64,000 nucleotides of DNA from Halobacillus dabanensis (GTDB lineage Bacteria > Bacillota > Bacilli > Bacillales > Halobacillaceae): assembly GCF_900114165.1 (NCBI RefSeq), contig NZ_FOSB01000008.1:62001-126000 (forward strand), read 5' to 3'. Positions 1 to 8,866 of this stretch are shown here, one piece after another. The notes beneath the pieces were generated by a model, which saw only the letters and a list, made by a program, of their open reading frames with translations, was not told the DNA's origin and made no database searches. The first letter of the stretch is position 1; every line of letters begins with the position of its first letter. The position numbers were made by a program, and so were the translations under genes.

Positions 1-111
1 ATGCCGCCAATAGTAAAAGTCGGCACGAGGAAATGGGATGAGAAAAAGCCCTATTCCTGTCATGAACATAGTAAAGCCGGTGAACGCTAATAGCTTTTCG
101 CTACCCATCAT
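1..111 (-). CDS. N-terminus of a membrane protein, cut by window edge
   Basis: Reading frame of 37 codons running off the left edge. It starts ATGATG behind a GGAGAGG ribosome site. The visible part is a polar start (MMGSEKLLAF) followed by a hydrophobic stretch (FTMFMTGIGLFLIPF), so it probably encodes an integral membrane protein. It lies downstream of the yjfB-like gene on the same strand. The family cannot be recognised from 37 residues. Confidence 0.55.
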   Translation of the reverse strand, partial: MMGSEKLLAFTGFTMFMTGIGLFLIPFPRADFYYWRH

Positions 112-131
112 ATCATTCCTCTCCAATGAGA

Positions 132-159
132 GAGACAGTGGTAAGGTAGCCACTGTCTC
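132..159. terminator. Stem-loop between yjfB-like gene and edge gene
   Basis: A 10-bp perfect stem (GAGACAGTGG / CCACTGTCTC) with an 8-nt loop. No T-run follows on the minus strand, so it may be an RNA-stabilising or attenuating hairpin rather than a full terminator. Confidence 0.4.
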
Positions 160-174
160 GTTGTTAACAAAAGT

Positions 175-354
175 TTACCCTTTTACATCGATTCGGTTCC
201 CGAGGTTTGGGTGAGGTGCAGATTGTTCAAGCATTTCCACCATTTGGTTTCCTTGTTGTTCCGCTTCCCCTTTCACTTTGTCCATCATTGCTAATCTGGA
301 CTGTTGTTTCAGTTGTGTGGTACTCATAGCCATGGAGATTGCAGCAATATCCAT
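175..354 (-). CDS. yjfB: YjfB-family putative motility protein
   Basis: Encodes 59 residues, too short for standard ORF cut-offs, starting MDIAAISMAMSTTQLKQQ behind a GGAGGGATAGG ribosome site. The start 'MDIAA.SM..S...LKQQ', the central 'VKGEAEQQGNQMVEMLEQS' type segment and the overall length fit the YjfB family, a small protein often annotated 'putative motility protein'. Its biochemical role is not known to me. The edge membrane gene follows on the same strand after a stem-loop. Family assignment is by recall of the B. subtilis protein. Confidence 0.7.
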   Translation of the reverse strand: MDIAAISMAMSTTQLKQQSRLAMMDKVKGEAEQQGNQMVEMLEQSAPHPNLGNRIDVKG

Positions 355-565
355 CCTATCCCTCCTTCCCTTATACCATCGGATCAGGTCCGTAAAAACT
401 CAAGCAAGAATACGGACTCGCTTTTTCTTAGTCCGTATCTTTGAAATCCTTTGGAAAACGCACGAATGTTATGTAAAATGGAATTAGTAATATTCATGCA
501 AACTTGGTAAAACAGAAGTTTTCCGGTTTCGATTGTGTGGAATAAGCGAATAGAGGTGATTAATG

Positions 566-1186
566 ATGAAATACAGGACGTCGAACGACTTGAAAGATTT
601 GATTCTGGAAGATTATGAAAAAGTGGTCAATAGTATACCACTCGAAAAATTGGACGTGTATTTATATCTTCATACGGTCTTTCAAGACACTTATGTTCCC
701 GATGACACGTTGTATCAATTCATTTTCCGTCACTTTTTCCGTTTGGATAACCCGAGTCTGACGAAGGAATTTGAAACTTATTACTTCAAGGTAATGGAAG
801 AGCAGCGTGGATATGATCGTCCAAACATAGTACAAATCACAAAGAATTTGTACGAAGTGAAGAACCATAAGGGAAATCATACGATGCAATTCCCTCTTGC
901 AGCTGCGATGCTGCATACAATGAATCCAAGCTTTCCTTCGTATGATAGTGATATTGTTAAAGCGTTTGATTATTCATCTACTTATCACTTATCCGGTTTT
1001 GATAAGAAGATGAAACGGTATATTGGACAATATCAGCATACGTTCAAAACTTATGAAGAGCTATTGGAAGATGAGGCGCTAGAGCCGGTTTTCAATCATT
1101 TTGATGAACGATTCCCAGGCTATGAGCTCCCTAAAGTCAAAAAGCTGGACTTAATTGTCGCGCAGTTGGGAAATAATTTGCAATAA
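566..1186 (+). CDS. Conserved hypothetical protein, about 206 aa
   Basis: A soluble, acidic/basic mixed protein rich in Tyr and Phe, with no signal peptide or membrane segment and no motif I recognise. Two adjacent ATG codons (563 and 566) follow the GAGGTG ribosome site. The second gives the better 7-nt spacing and is used here. A strong terminator follows immediately, so it is probably monocistronic. Function unknown. Confidence 0.7.
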   Translation: MKYRTSNDLKDLILEDYEKVVNSIPLEKLDVYLYLHTVFQDTYVPDDTLYQFIFRHFFRLDNPSLTKEFETYYFKVMEEQRGYDRPNIVQITKNLYEVKNHKGNHTMQFPLAAAMLHTMNPSFPSYDSDIVKAFDYSSTYHLSGFDKKMKRYIGQYQHTFKTYEELLEDEALEPVFNHFDERFPGYELPKVKKLDLIVAQLGNNLQ

Positions 1187-1193
1187 TAGAGAT

Positions 1194-1226
1194 AACTGAA
1201 CCTCTCGTTGAGGTTCAGTTTTTTTG
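1194..1226 (+). terminator. Rho-independent terminator
   Basis: Stem AACTGAACCTC / GAGGTTCAGTT with a TCGTT loop followed by seven T. It ends the 566-1186 gene. Confidence 0.9.
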
Positions 1227-1403
1227 TTGCTAAGAATGCCGACTTTCCCCTGCGTGAATTATGTGAATCCTCGCCGGCACTAAAGGAAAATCAAGACAAT
1301 TTATAGGTTTTGTGCCGGTGTGGTTCTATATTTTTCTGTATAGGAAGTCCGTCATCTTACATAAAATGTCATAATTTTGTCGTTTTCATCTGAATACAAC
1401 AAG

Positions 1404-1458
1404 TTGCATTACATTTTGCAGTTTAGTAACATTAATCATAATTGTGACTACATAGTCA
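1404..1458 (+). promoter_or_regulatory. Possible promoter and palindromic operator of the RND operon
   Basis: TTGCAT (1404-1409), a 17-nt spacer and TAACAT (1427-1432) form a plausible sigma-A promoter. Just downstream, TGACTACATAGTCA (1445-1458) is a perfect inverted repeat, the sort of site bound by a TetR/MarR-type repressor. Such control is usual for efflux operons, but no regulator gene is adjacent. The rest of 1227-1576 shows nothing clear. Confidence 0.4.
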
Positions 1459-1576
1459 GAACGAAGAGAAAGCCATACTATTATCCGTATTTCATCCTGA
1501 TTATAGGAAAAAATAGAGCAAGGAATAGAGACACGTGGAGGAAATGAGAGAGTCTTATATGGAGAGGAAGTATTGA

Positions 1577-2911
1577 ATGAAACGGTTGTCCATATTAGTG
1601 TTTTTACTCTTCTTTGTAACCGCTTGTATGCAGGACGAAGCAAGTGAAGAAGTAGAGGAACGAATCACACCCGTGAATGTGGAATCTGTAAAGAAAGAGG
1701 ATTTTGTCATTGAACGGAAAATTGTGGCTCGTGCGACATCAGCAGAAGCTTCTCCGGTCATTTCAGAAACACCAGGCGAATTAATTACATTGAATGTAGC
1801 GAAAGGCGACCGGGTCGAAGAAGGTGAAACTCTTGCTGTTGTCAGTCCAGGAGGAAATGCGGAAGATCAAATCGAACTTCAGCAAATTGCAGTACGTCAG
1901 GCGGAAAAACAGCTTGAAAATGCCCAAATATCTGAAGATCAGGCAGCACAAGGCGTAGAAAGTGCCAAAGAGCAGGTGGAGTTAGCGAAGCAAGCTTCTC
2001 AATCAGAAGAAAGCCAAACGGCCCAGGCATCTGAAGCGGCCAAACAACAATATGAACAAGCAAAGCAACTGGCGGATCAGACAAAAAAGCTGGCCGATGA
2101 AGGTACAATCCCTGACGCCCTTTTCCAACAAGCGCAAAATAGAGCTGACCAAGCCTATGCCCAGTATCAACAATTAAAAGGACAGCAGCCTCAATCATCT
2201 TCAGCAGTAGCCCAGGCAGAAGCGCAGGTCGATCAAGCACAACAACAACTAGAACAGGCGCAGGTAGCCGTGGACCAAGCAGAACTTCAAGTGGAGCAGG
2301 CAAATGTCCAATTGAACCAGGCACAGAACCAGGCAGCAAACGAAGCGATTCCTGCTCCGTCGACAGGGGAAGTTTCGACATTGGACGCTGGAGAAGGAGA
2401 TCTTGTCACAAACCAGCAACCCTTTGCAACCATTGTAAGTTTAGACCCGATGACGATCACAGCATCGGTCACAAGCGAGCAACTTTCTCTATTCAATAAA
2501 GGGGATGAACTGGAAATTGAGCTTCCTTCATTGGAAGAACAAGTGACTTCTACCGTAGATTATGTTTCTTCCGTTCCTGATGATACGGGGCTTTACCCTG
2601 TAGAAGCAACAGTCAGTAACAGTGATGAAAAAATCAAACCAGGCATGATGGCGACATTTTTGCTTCCTGAAAACATAGTAGAAAACACACTGATTGTGCC
2701 GACAGATAGTCTTGTCGAAGAAAATGAGGAAGCATATGTCTATCAGGTCGTCGATGAAAAAGCAGTGCGTGTGGATGTATCCATTCTTGAATCCCAAACA
2801 GAATTCACTGCTGTTTCAGGAGATCTTCCCGAAGGGGCCGATGTGATCACAACAGGACAGCTGACATTATCTGATGGAGATAAGGTCACCATCATGGAGG
2901 AGGATTCCTGA
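1577..2911 (+). CDS. RND efflux membrane-fusion (adaptor) lipoprotein
   Basis: Adaptor subunit of an RND-type efflux pump, anchored outside the membrane as a lipoprotein. A signal peptide with lipobox VTAC (Cys17) opens the 444-residue protein. A lipoyl/barrel-sandwich half (about 40-90) is followed by a very long Gln/Ala/Glu-rich coiled-coil hairpin (about 90-265), the second lipoyl half (about 270-300, 'APSTGEVSTLDAGEGDLV') and a beta-barrel/membrane-proximal region. Its stop codon overlaps the pump gene start (TGATG), showing translational coupling. Closest functional analogues are HlyD/AcrA-type adaptors. The substrate cannot be told from sequence. Confidence 0.9.
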   Translation: MKRLSILVFLLFFVTACMQDEASEEVEERITPVNVESVKKEDFVIERKIVARATSAEASPVISETPGELITLNVAKGDRVEEGETLAVVSPGGNAEDQIELQQIAVRQAEKQLENAQISEDQAAQGVESAKEQVELAKQASQSEESQTAQASEAAKQQYEQAKQLADQTKKLADEGTIPDALFQQAQNRADQAYAQYQQLKGQQPQSSSAVAQAEAQVDQAQQQLEQAQVAVDQAELQVEQANVQLNQAQNQAANEAIPAPSTGEVSTLDAGEGDLVTNQQPFATIVSLDPMTITASVTSEQLSLFNKGDELEIELPSLEEQVTSTVDYVSSVPDDTGLYPVEATVSNSDEKIKPGMMATFLLPENIVENTLIVPTDSLVEENEEAYVYQVVDEKAVRVDVSILESQTEFTAVSGDLPEGADVITTGQLTLSDGDKVTIMEEDS

Positions 2912-5900
2912 TGAAGCTCGTAAATCTGTCTGTCAAAAGACCTGTTGGAGTAATCATGGTGGTTGCCGCCATTTTGGCTCTGGGTTTTGTGTCTTTGCGC
3001 AGTTTAACCATTGATTTATATCCAGAAATCGATTTGCCGATAGCGGTCGTTTCCACATCCTATGAGGGAGCGGCTCCACAGGAAGTGGAAAAACTCGTCA
3101 GCCGGCCGGTGGAGTCATCGGTCAGTAGTATCGAAGGCTTAGAGGTGCTTCAGTCTCAATCCCAGGCTGGAGCGTCTCTTGTTTTGCTTCAGTTCAATAC
3201 AGGAGTGAACTTAGACAGTACACTTCTCCAGGTCCGGGAAAATGTCGATCAAATAAGAGACCTCTTGCCAGAAGGAGCATCAGATCCGAGTGTTTTACGA
3301 TTTGACCCTCAACAGTTACCGATTATGACAGTAGGTTTATCCGGAGATACACCGGAAGAACTCCAGCAAGTGGCAGAGGACCGTCTTGTTCCATTTTTGG
3401 AAAGACAAGAGGGAGTAGCTTCTGTAAGTGTGGAAGGTGGCCAATCGAAAGAAGTCCAGGTCCTTGTCGACCGTGCCCAAATGGCTACATATGGTTTGGA
3501 TTCCCAAACAGTGATGCAGTCTTTGAATGCGTCGAATCAATCCGCATCTGCCGGGAAGATAGAAAAAGGGCAGAAAGATTTGCAGATTCGTATTGATGGG
3601 GAGTTCGGCTCGATAGAAGATGTCAGGAACACGATCATCCAGTCCCCGTCAGGAGCACAGGTAACACTCGAGCAAATTGCAGACGTAGAAGAAAAATTGA
3701 CGAATTCCAACACAGTCAGCAAAGTCGACGGCTCGTCCGCTGTCGTTCTGTCCATTTTGAAAAAAACGGATGCGAACACCGTGGAAACGTCGAATAATGT
3801 CCGTGACGCAATGGATGAGCTAGAAGAAGATTTACCCGAGGGAATCGGCACAAGCATTGTTCTGGATACTTCAGAATTCATTAAAATATCCATCAATAGT
3901 GTCGTGTTGAACATCATCCTTGGTGGTATTTTCTCTGTCGTTGTCTTGTTGTTATTTTTGAAAAGCATTCGGGCGACACTCGTCATCGGATTGTCGATTC
4001 CAATCGCGATCATCTCCACGTTCACCCTGATGTATTTCACTGGAGAAACGTTAAATGTTCTGACAATGGGTGGTCTTGCCCTTGGAATCGGTATGATGGT
4101 CGACAGTTCGATCGTCATATTAGAAAATATTGTAAGTTACCGGCAGCGGGGATACTCTATGGTCGAAGCCGCAAAGGAAGGGGCATCGGAACTTGCGCCT
4201 GCCGTGGTTGCATCTGCTACGACAACCTTAGTCGTCTTCTTGCCGATCATTTTCGTTGAGGGTATCGCGTCTGAATTATTTACCCCTCTAGCATTGACGA
4301 TTATGTTCGCACTCATCGCTTCCTTAGCCGTTTCTGTCACCTTGATCCCAATGCTGTCATCGAAACTTTTGACAAAGTCTCTGAAGGAAGAGGGAAGACG
4401 CTATTGGTTTAACCGCTTTTTAGAAAAAGTGAATGATATCTATCGCTCGATATTAAGATGGGTTCTGAAGTTCAGGAAGACGACCATGGCAATTACGATC
4501 GCCTTAATCGCTGGAAGTTTTGCGCTCATTCCGTTAATCGGTACAGAATTCATTCCACCGTCTGATCAGGGACAAGTCGAAGTTCGAGTGAATATGCCTG
4601 AGGGTACATCATTGGATGAGACGGAGAATCTTACCGGGCAAATCGATTCAAGACTTGAAGAATTCGAGGAATGGATGGATGTCAGTTACTTGTCTATCGG
4701 TGGGGGTAGCATGGGGAGTGTCGGCAATGGTTCTTCTGATTTTGCTTCCTATACGATCCAACTGATAGAACCTGGAGAACGGGAAAAAACAACCCAAACA
4801 GTAATGAAAGAAATCGATGAAGCTCTCTCAGATATTCCAGGCGCAGAAATAGAAGTGAGTGAACTGGATGCAGGACTAGGAACAGGGGCGCCATTACAAG
4901 TTCAAATCAATGGGACGGAATACGAAGTTTTAGACGAGTTGGCGGGACAAGTCGCCTACTTGATGAACGAAATTGATGGTGTGGAGAATGCTGCGTCATC
5001 TACAGACGAAGGACGACCGGAAATGCAGATCGAAGTCAACCAGGATAAAGCGGCTCAATACGGCTTGACCGATCAGCAAGTGATCGGGCAAGTTCAGCTC
5101 GGTTTTAATGGGCAGATCGGTACACGCTACCGGGACGGATCCGACGAAATCGATGTACGGTTCATTTTACCGGAAGACGAACGACAGACGATTGCTGACC
5201 TTGAGGGGATGCCGATTCAGACTCCGAATGGTGCCCTGATCCCTCTTGCGACCATCGCAGAGTTGAATCAAGTCCAGGGTCCTGTCTCTCTATTGAGACA
5301 AAATCAGCAGCCGCAAGTGAATGTAGAAGCGGAAATATCAGATGTTGATTTAGGTACAGCAACAGAAGAGGTGAGGGCTGAGCTCGAACGGTTGAATTTC
5401 CCCGATGGCTATTCTTACAGTATCGGAGGGCAGGCTCAAGATATGCAGGAGGCTTTCGGAGACTTATCACTGGCATTGATTTTCTCGATTTTCCTCGTGT
5501 ATGCGGTCATGGCGATTCAATTTGAGAATTTCTTGTTCCCATTCATCATCATGTTCTCCTTACCAGCAACGATTATCGGGATATCTGGTGGACTGTTTGT
5601 GACAGGGTTACCATTCAGCTTACCTGCTTTTGTAGGTATTATCATGCTCGCGGGAATTGTCGTCAACAATGCCATCGTGCTCGTCGACTACATCAATATA
5701 TTACGTCGAAAATCATATGATCGGTATGAAGCGATTTTAGAAGCGGGACCAAATCGCTTACGTCCTATTTTGATGACGACGTTAACTACAGTACTAGGTA
5801 TGGTCCCACTAGCACTCGGGATAGGCCGCGGAGCAGAAGCGCAGCAACCGTTAGCTGTTACGATCATCTTCGGGTTAACAGTTTCAAGCTTCTTCACACT

Positions 5901-5988
5901 CGTCCTGATCCCGGTCGTGTACACATACCTGGACGACCTATCCAACAAAATCACAAGTTTCTTCCGCAGAAGAGCTGACAAAACCTAA
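2911..5988 (+). CDS. RND-family efflux pump (SwrC/AcrB-like, HAE1)
   Basis: Proton-driven exporter of 1025 residues with the usual duplicated RND layout. It has an N-terminal membrane helix (MKLVNLSVKRPVGVIMVVAA), a large outer loop, six helices (about 325-480), a second loop, and six more helices (about 855-1010). The helix-4 motif reads GIGMMVDSSIVILEN: the first of the two proton-relay Asp residues is kept and the second is Ser. 'GIIMLAGIVVNNAIVLVDYIN' is the matching repeat in the second half. B. subtilis SwrC (YerP) is the best-known relative, linked to surfactin export. It is coupled to the upstream adaptor lipoprotein, and a REP-type palindrome with a T-run ends the operon. Confidence 0.92.
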   Translation: MKLVNLSVKRPVGVIMVVAAILALGFVSLRSLTIDLYPEIDLPIAVVSTSYEGAAPQEVEKLVSRPVESSVSSIEGLEVLQSQSQAGASLVLLQFNTGVNLDSTLLQVRENVDQIRDLLPEGASDPSVLRFDPQQLPIMTVGLSGDTPEELQQVAEDRLVPFLERQEGVASVSVEGGQSKEVQVLVDRAQMATYGLDSQTVMQSLNASNQSASAGKIEKGQKDLQIRIDGEFGSIEDVRNTIIQSPSGAQVTLEQIADVEEKLTNSNTVSKVDGSSAVVLSILKKTDANTVETSNNVRDAMDELEEDLPEGIGTSIVLDTSEFIKISINSVVLNIILGGIFSVVVLLLFLKSIRATLVIGLSIPIAIISTFTLMYFTGETLNVLTMGGLALGIGMMVDSSIVILENIVSYRQRGYSMVEAAKEGASELAPAVVASATTTLVVFLPIIFVEGIASELFTPLALTIMFALIASLAVSVTLIPMLSSKLLTKSLKEEGRRYWFNRFLEKVNDIYRSILRWVLKFRKTTMAITIALIAGSFALIPLIGTEFIPPSDQGQVEVRVNMPEGTSLDETENLTGQIDSRLEEFEEWMDVSYLSIGGGSMGSVGNGSSDFASYTIQLIEPGEREKTTQTVMKEIDEALSDIPGAEIEVSELDAGLGTGAPLQVQINGTEYEVLDELAGQVAYLMNEIDGVENAASSTDEGRPEMQIEVNQDKAAQYGLTDQQVIGQVQLGFNGQIGTRYRDGSDEIDVRFILPEDERQTIADLEGMPIQTPNGALIPLATIAELNQVQGPVSLLRQNQQPQVNVEAEISDVDLGTATEEVRAELERLNFPDGYSYSIGGQAQDMQEAFGDLSLALIFSIFLVYAVMAIQFENFLFPFIIMFSLPATIIGISGGLFVTGLPFSLPAFVGIIMLAGIVVNNAIVLVDYINILRRKSYDRYEAILEAGPNRLRPILMTTLTTVLGMVPLALGIGRGAEAQQPLAVTIIFGLTVSSFFTLVLIPVVYTYLDDLSNKITSFFRRRADKT

Positions 5989-6002
5989 TCATTTACATTT
6001 TT

Positions 6003-6052
6003 TGGTGTACCAGGTCATCCAAATATTGGATGACCTGGTACACCATTTTTTT
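6003..6052. repeat. REP-like palindrome, copy 1 (acts as terminator)
   Basis: Perfect inverted repeat with 20-nt arms (6003-6022 and 6026-6045) and an ATA loop. The core arm is ACCAGGTCATCCAA, extended outward by TGGTGT / ACACCA. Seven T follow (6046-6052), so on the + strand it is also a textbook terminator for the RND operon. It lies between convergent genes. Confidence 0.93.
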
Positions 6053-6094
6053 GCATTACGTAAATGCTATAGATGACAAATAAAAAAGCCTCCA

Positions 6095-6463
6095 TTACGG
6101 AGACCGGGTGGTTTGCTCATTTTTATCTGCTTGCATCGATTCGCCAAGCTCCTGGATAATGGTTTTCAAGCGATCAGGGAATTCGAACACATGGATTCCA
6201 CATGTCATTTCATTCTCTTCGACTTTCATCCAAATTAAACGTCCTTCAGCTGTGAATGTTTCATGTTCATAAATGAACGAAATTAATAATTCATCTTTCA
6301 TAGACAAACCGGGTTGAACAGCACACGAAAAACGTAACCCGTTCAAACTGATGTCTTTGACTTTCAACGGACCAGAGACGTTTTTACTGGATTTTCTATT
6401 GTAAAATCCGGGGAGGGGTGTTTCGAATGGATAGCGGAAAGGCTCATTTCTGCGTTCGTTCAT
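6095..6463 (-). CDS. PilZ-domain protein
   Basis: A 122-residue soluble protein built from one PilZ domain, the c-di-GMP-binding fold. It carries the DxSxxG signature (DISLNGLRF) and a basic N-terminal stretch (MNERRNEPFRYPFE) where the RxxxR motif normally sits. The later signature 'GRLIWMK' also fits PilZ. The ATG at 6463 is chosen because AAAAGGGG stands 7-8 nt upstream; an in-frame TTG at 6496 lacks a site. It may link cyclic-di-GMP to envelope or motility behaviour, but true binding residues are incomplete, so ligand binding is inference. Confidence 0.75.
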   Translation of the reverse strand: MNERRNEPFRYPFETPLPGFYNRKSSKNVSGPLKVKDISLNGLRFSCAVQPGLSMKDELLISFIYEHETFTAEGRLIWMKVEENEMTCGIHVFEFPDRLKTIIQELGESMQADKNEQTTRSP

Positions 6464-6552
6464 GTACACACCCCTTTTCAAGCATTGATGGTTCAATCAT
6501 ATCCTTTCATATCGTTAGGTTCAACATTTTCACATATAAATCTAAAAAATAG

Positions 6553-7275
6553 TCAGTCTTCCTCATCTTCGCGCCGATCTACTTTAATTAAATCCCAAGT
6601 AGTAACGATACCTGCAGGAATGTCGTCAGAATTCCCCGATTCCGTAAGTATGACTGCCTTCAGCTTTCTGTTTTCATCTAAGCTTCTTTCAAAACGTTCT
6701 TCTAACTCAAAAACAGTGGCGGATGATTGTAAAAACTCCACGCTTTTATTTTTTTCAGAAGTAAGGATGTGCGAGGCGTTCACTTTTTCAAGCTCTGCTT
6801 TTCCGTTATGGGTGTTCTGGGATAACCAGCGAACAACCCCATCATTAGTAAGCAAACCTGCAAATGAATGATCCTGGTTATAGATGGGAAATTGGGAAAT
6901 CCCGTGTTCTTCAAATGCTTCTATTATATGAATGAGTTCCGTGTGTTCTTTGAAGAAAAGCACAGGACGAGTTGCGAATTCCAAGGCTTTTGGCGGTTGA
7001 TCAAGCGTTCGTTTAATACGTTTCAACTGTTCGACGACGTCTGTGTGAGGAGTTGCAATAAAGTAGTCTCCACTGATCCGTTCGTGGACGATGGCGTTTC
7101 TCAACTTCGCATACTGTTTAAGCTGATCGAAGTGGACGCGGATGACGCTATGCTTCAATTTGGAACGCTGTAGAAGTTCTACGAAGTTATCATTTTTGGG
7201 ATAGCCGTTCAGTTCCTTCAAATGTTGATGGATCTGGTTGAATGTAATTTCAAACTGTTCCACAATGTCATTCAT
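6553..7275 (-). CDS. CBS-domain protein with HEPN-like N-terminus
   Basis: A 240-residue soluble protein. The N-terminal 75 residues are helical and contain 'KLRNAIVHER', the R(x4)H pattern seen in HEPN-like helical domains. The rest holds a pair of CBS motifs, with 'ISQFPIYNQDHSFAGLLTNDGVVRWL' the clearest, which normally sense adenine nucleotides. The start at 7275 follows AAGAAGGTGA; the ATG at 7293 has no site. Role unknown; a nucleotide-responsive regulator is a reasonable guess. No operon partner on this strand. Confidence 0.7.
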   Translation of the reverse strand: MNDIVEQFEITFNQIHQHLKELNGYPKNDNFVELLQRSKLKHSVIRVHFDQLKQYAKLRNAIVHERISGDYFIATPHTDVVEQLKRIKRTLDQPPKALEFATRPVLFFKEHTELIHIIEAFEEHGISQFPIYNQDHSFAGLLTNDGVVRWLSQNTHNGKAELEKVNASHILTSEKNKSVEFLQSSATVFELEERFERSLDENRKLKAVILTESGNSDDIPAGIVTTWDLIKVDRREDEED

Positions 7276-7523
7276 GTTGTTCACCTTCTTCATCGTTTAT
7301 GACTAGTATATCTTTTCTAGTCATTTCTCACTCATTTTCACAAAAATCCTCTGGATAGCTAAAGAATTCGAATCAGTGGACGATAATAAAGTGTGGGGCA
7401 TAGGGATTATGCATAAAGTGGATGTTATTGATTTTGTAGGACTCCATAATGAATTTTGTGCTTTAAATAGAACGGAATGATGATATGTGCTATACTCGAA
7501 TTATGATGAAAGTAGGTGAGATT

Positions 7524-7853
7524 ATGATCGGTGAACGCATACAAAAAATCCGTAAGGACCGTCATATGTCGCTATCCGAGTTAGCTGAAAGAGCAGGAGT
7601 GGCTAAGTCGTATTTGAGCTCGATCGAGCGAAATATCCAGACGAACCCTTCCATTCAGTTTTTAACAAAGATCTCCCAGGAGCTGGATGTCTCGATAAAC
7701 TTCTTGTTACATGGAGAGAACGAGCCGAAGGATGAAACGCTAGATGAGGATTGGATGAATCTTGTCCAGGAAGCGATGAACTCAGGAATTTCCAAAGAAC
7801 AATTCCGGGAGTATTTAGAGTTTAACAAATGGAGAATCCATAAGAATAAATAA
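7524..7853 (+). CDS. sinR: SinR-like biofilm/motility master repressor
   Basis: A 109-residue DNA-binding repressor closely matching B. subtilis SinR (111 aa). Residues 1-65 are an HTH_XRE domain (IGERIQKIRKDRHMSLSELAERAGVAKSYLSSIER). Residues 75-109 form the SinI-type multimerisation helices (DEDWMNLVQEAMNSGISKEQFREYLEFNKW). The ATG at 7524 has GTAGGTGAG just upstream and gives the SinR N-terminus, so the earlier ATG at 7485 is rejected. No sinI gene is adjacent here; lone SinI-like genes occur near 61.4 and 63.3 kb. In B. subtilis SinR represses matrix genes by binding GTTCTYT boxes. The same role here is inference. Confidence 0.88.
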   Translation: MIGERIQKIRKDRHMSLSELAERAGVAKSYLSSIERNIQTNPSIQFLTKISQELDVSINFLLHGENEPKDETLDEDWMNLVQEAMNSGISKEQFREYLEFNKWRIHKNK

Positions 7854-7889
7854 AAATCCTGACTCAATCAAAGAGTCAGGATTTCTTTT
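7854..7889. terminator. Bidirectional terminator after sinR
   Basis: Stem AAATCCTGACTC / GAGTCAGGATTT followed by TCTTTT on the + strand, between the convergent sinR and PAP2 genes. It overlaps the last codons of the PAP2 frame. Confidence 0.85.
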
Positions 7890-8402
7890 GTTTCTCTATT
7901 TGTTCTGCTATTTCTAGAGATGACATTGTTTATTATTAAAAAGGAACAAGAACCTATCAAGGCACCGGTAACAACATCGGAAACGAAATGGTGACCAAGG
8001 TAAACTCGAGAGACAAGTACAAGAAGGGCGATCACAACTCCTGGCCATTTCAGTGCCCCTCCGAAAAACCACAAAAGAGCGATAAATCCCCCCCGCAATC
8101 AATCCTTGTTCACTTGGAAAAGAGGCACTTGCCTCTTTCGCAATGAGGGCAGGAATATCTTCAAATACAACAAAAGGCCGTTCTCTTGGCATCAAATATC
8201 GAATCGTCCGGGTAATGATAAGGCCAACGACAGTGCCTGCAATAACAGCTAGTCCTGCTTTTCTAGTCCTCTTCATGATGGCCATCAATAAAAATGCAAT
8301 AATCATCCCTTTATATCCCCAGGAAGAAAAGAAAATCATGATCTGGTCTACCAAATCGACTTCCGAAAAATCATAAATCCAGCGTAATAAAACTTCATCC
8401 AT
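7868..8402 (-). pseudogene. PAP2-family phosphatase, frameshifted in a G7 run
   Basis: The N-terminal frame (from 8402, site AGGGGA) encodes membrane helices and 'RTIRYLMPRERPF', PAP2 motif 1. The C-terminal frame encodes motif 3, 'SRVYLGHHFVSD'. The two are joined in different frames at a run of seven G on the coding strand (about 8088-8094). Removing one G restores a continuous frame of about 177 aa reading IAGGFIALLWFF. Motif 2 reads PSEQG where PSxH is expected, so the catalytic-region His is not seen. It could be a decaying gene, a phase-variable gene or a sequencing error. The intact family dephosphorylates undecaprenyl-PP or phosphatidyl substrates. Confidence 0.7.
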
Positions 8403-8680
8403 TTTCCCAATCCCCTAACATACAAGTCCTATAAATTCTTTAATAAGAACTTTTACCTCCCCGAGCTTCACACTACGGGGCCTCACCATATCCCCTCCGC
8501 CTTTTCTATATAAGTGACTCGACACCGCTTTAAGAAAAGTGAAAATAGATGTCAGTATGCGTTTCAAAATATACGTCCCTGCCGTAAATTTTGCTATAGC
8601 AAGTTTTATTCTCTTAGGAAAGGGAGGGGAGAAGATGCTCCTTTTTGGTAAAGGGGTTCGTTTCTACCTTACTTTCGAAT

Positions 8681-8803
8681 GGGGTGGTGGGGAAGCTGGG
8701 AGACTCCCGTGGGAGAAGGAGGTAGGCGAGATCCCACAGGGCGATAGCCCGAGGAAGCTCGCCAGTTCCCCCACAGGAAAGCGAGTAGCTTCCCAACCAC
8801 CCC
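8681..8803. repeat. Intergenic repeat family B, copy 1
   Basis: A 123-nt element with near-perfect terminal inverted repeats (8681-8697 against 8787-8803, one mismatch) and inner complementary boxes GGCGAG/CTCGCC. It has the same plan and many shared words (GAGACTCC, GTGGGA, GAAAGCGAGT) as copies near 15.97, 16.23 and 51.14 kb. No coding capacity. It fills much of the 8403-8866 gap; the remainder shows no gene. Confidence 0.75.
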
Positions 8804-8866
8804 TGACTCTTAATACGGTAGCGAACCCTAATTATATCGGAATCAATTCTTCCATAATCCTGCCAT

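Noticed and set aside
1842-2381. 179-codon frame antisense to the adaptor gene
   Set aside because: A shadow of the Gln/Ala-rich coiled coil; composition is Leu/Pro-rich with no start signal.
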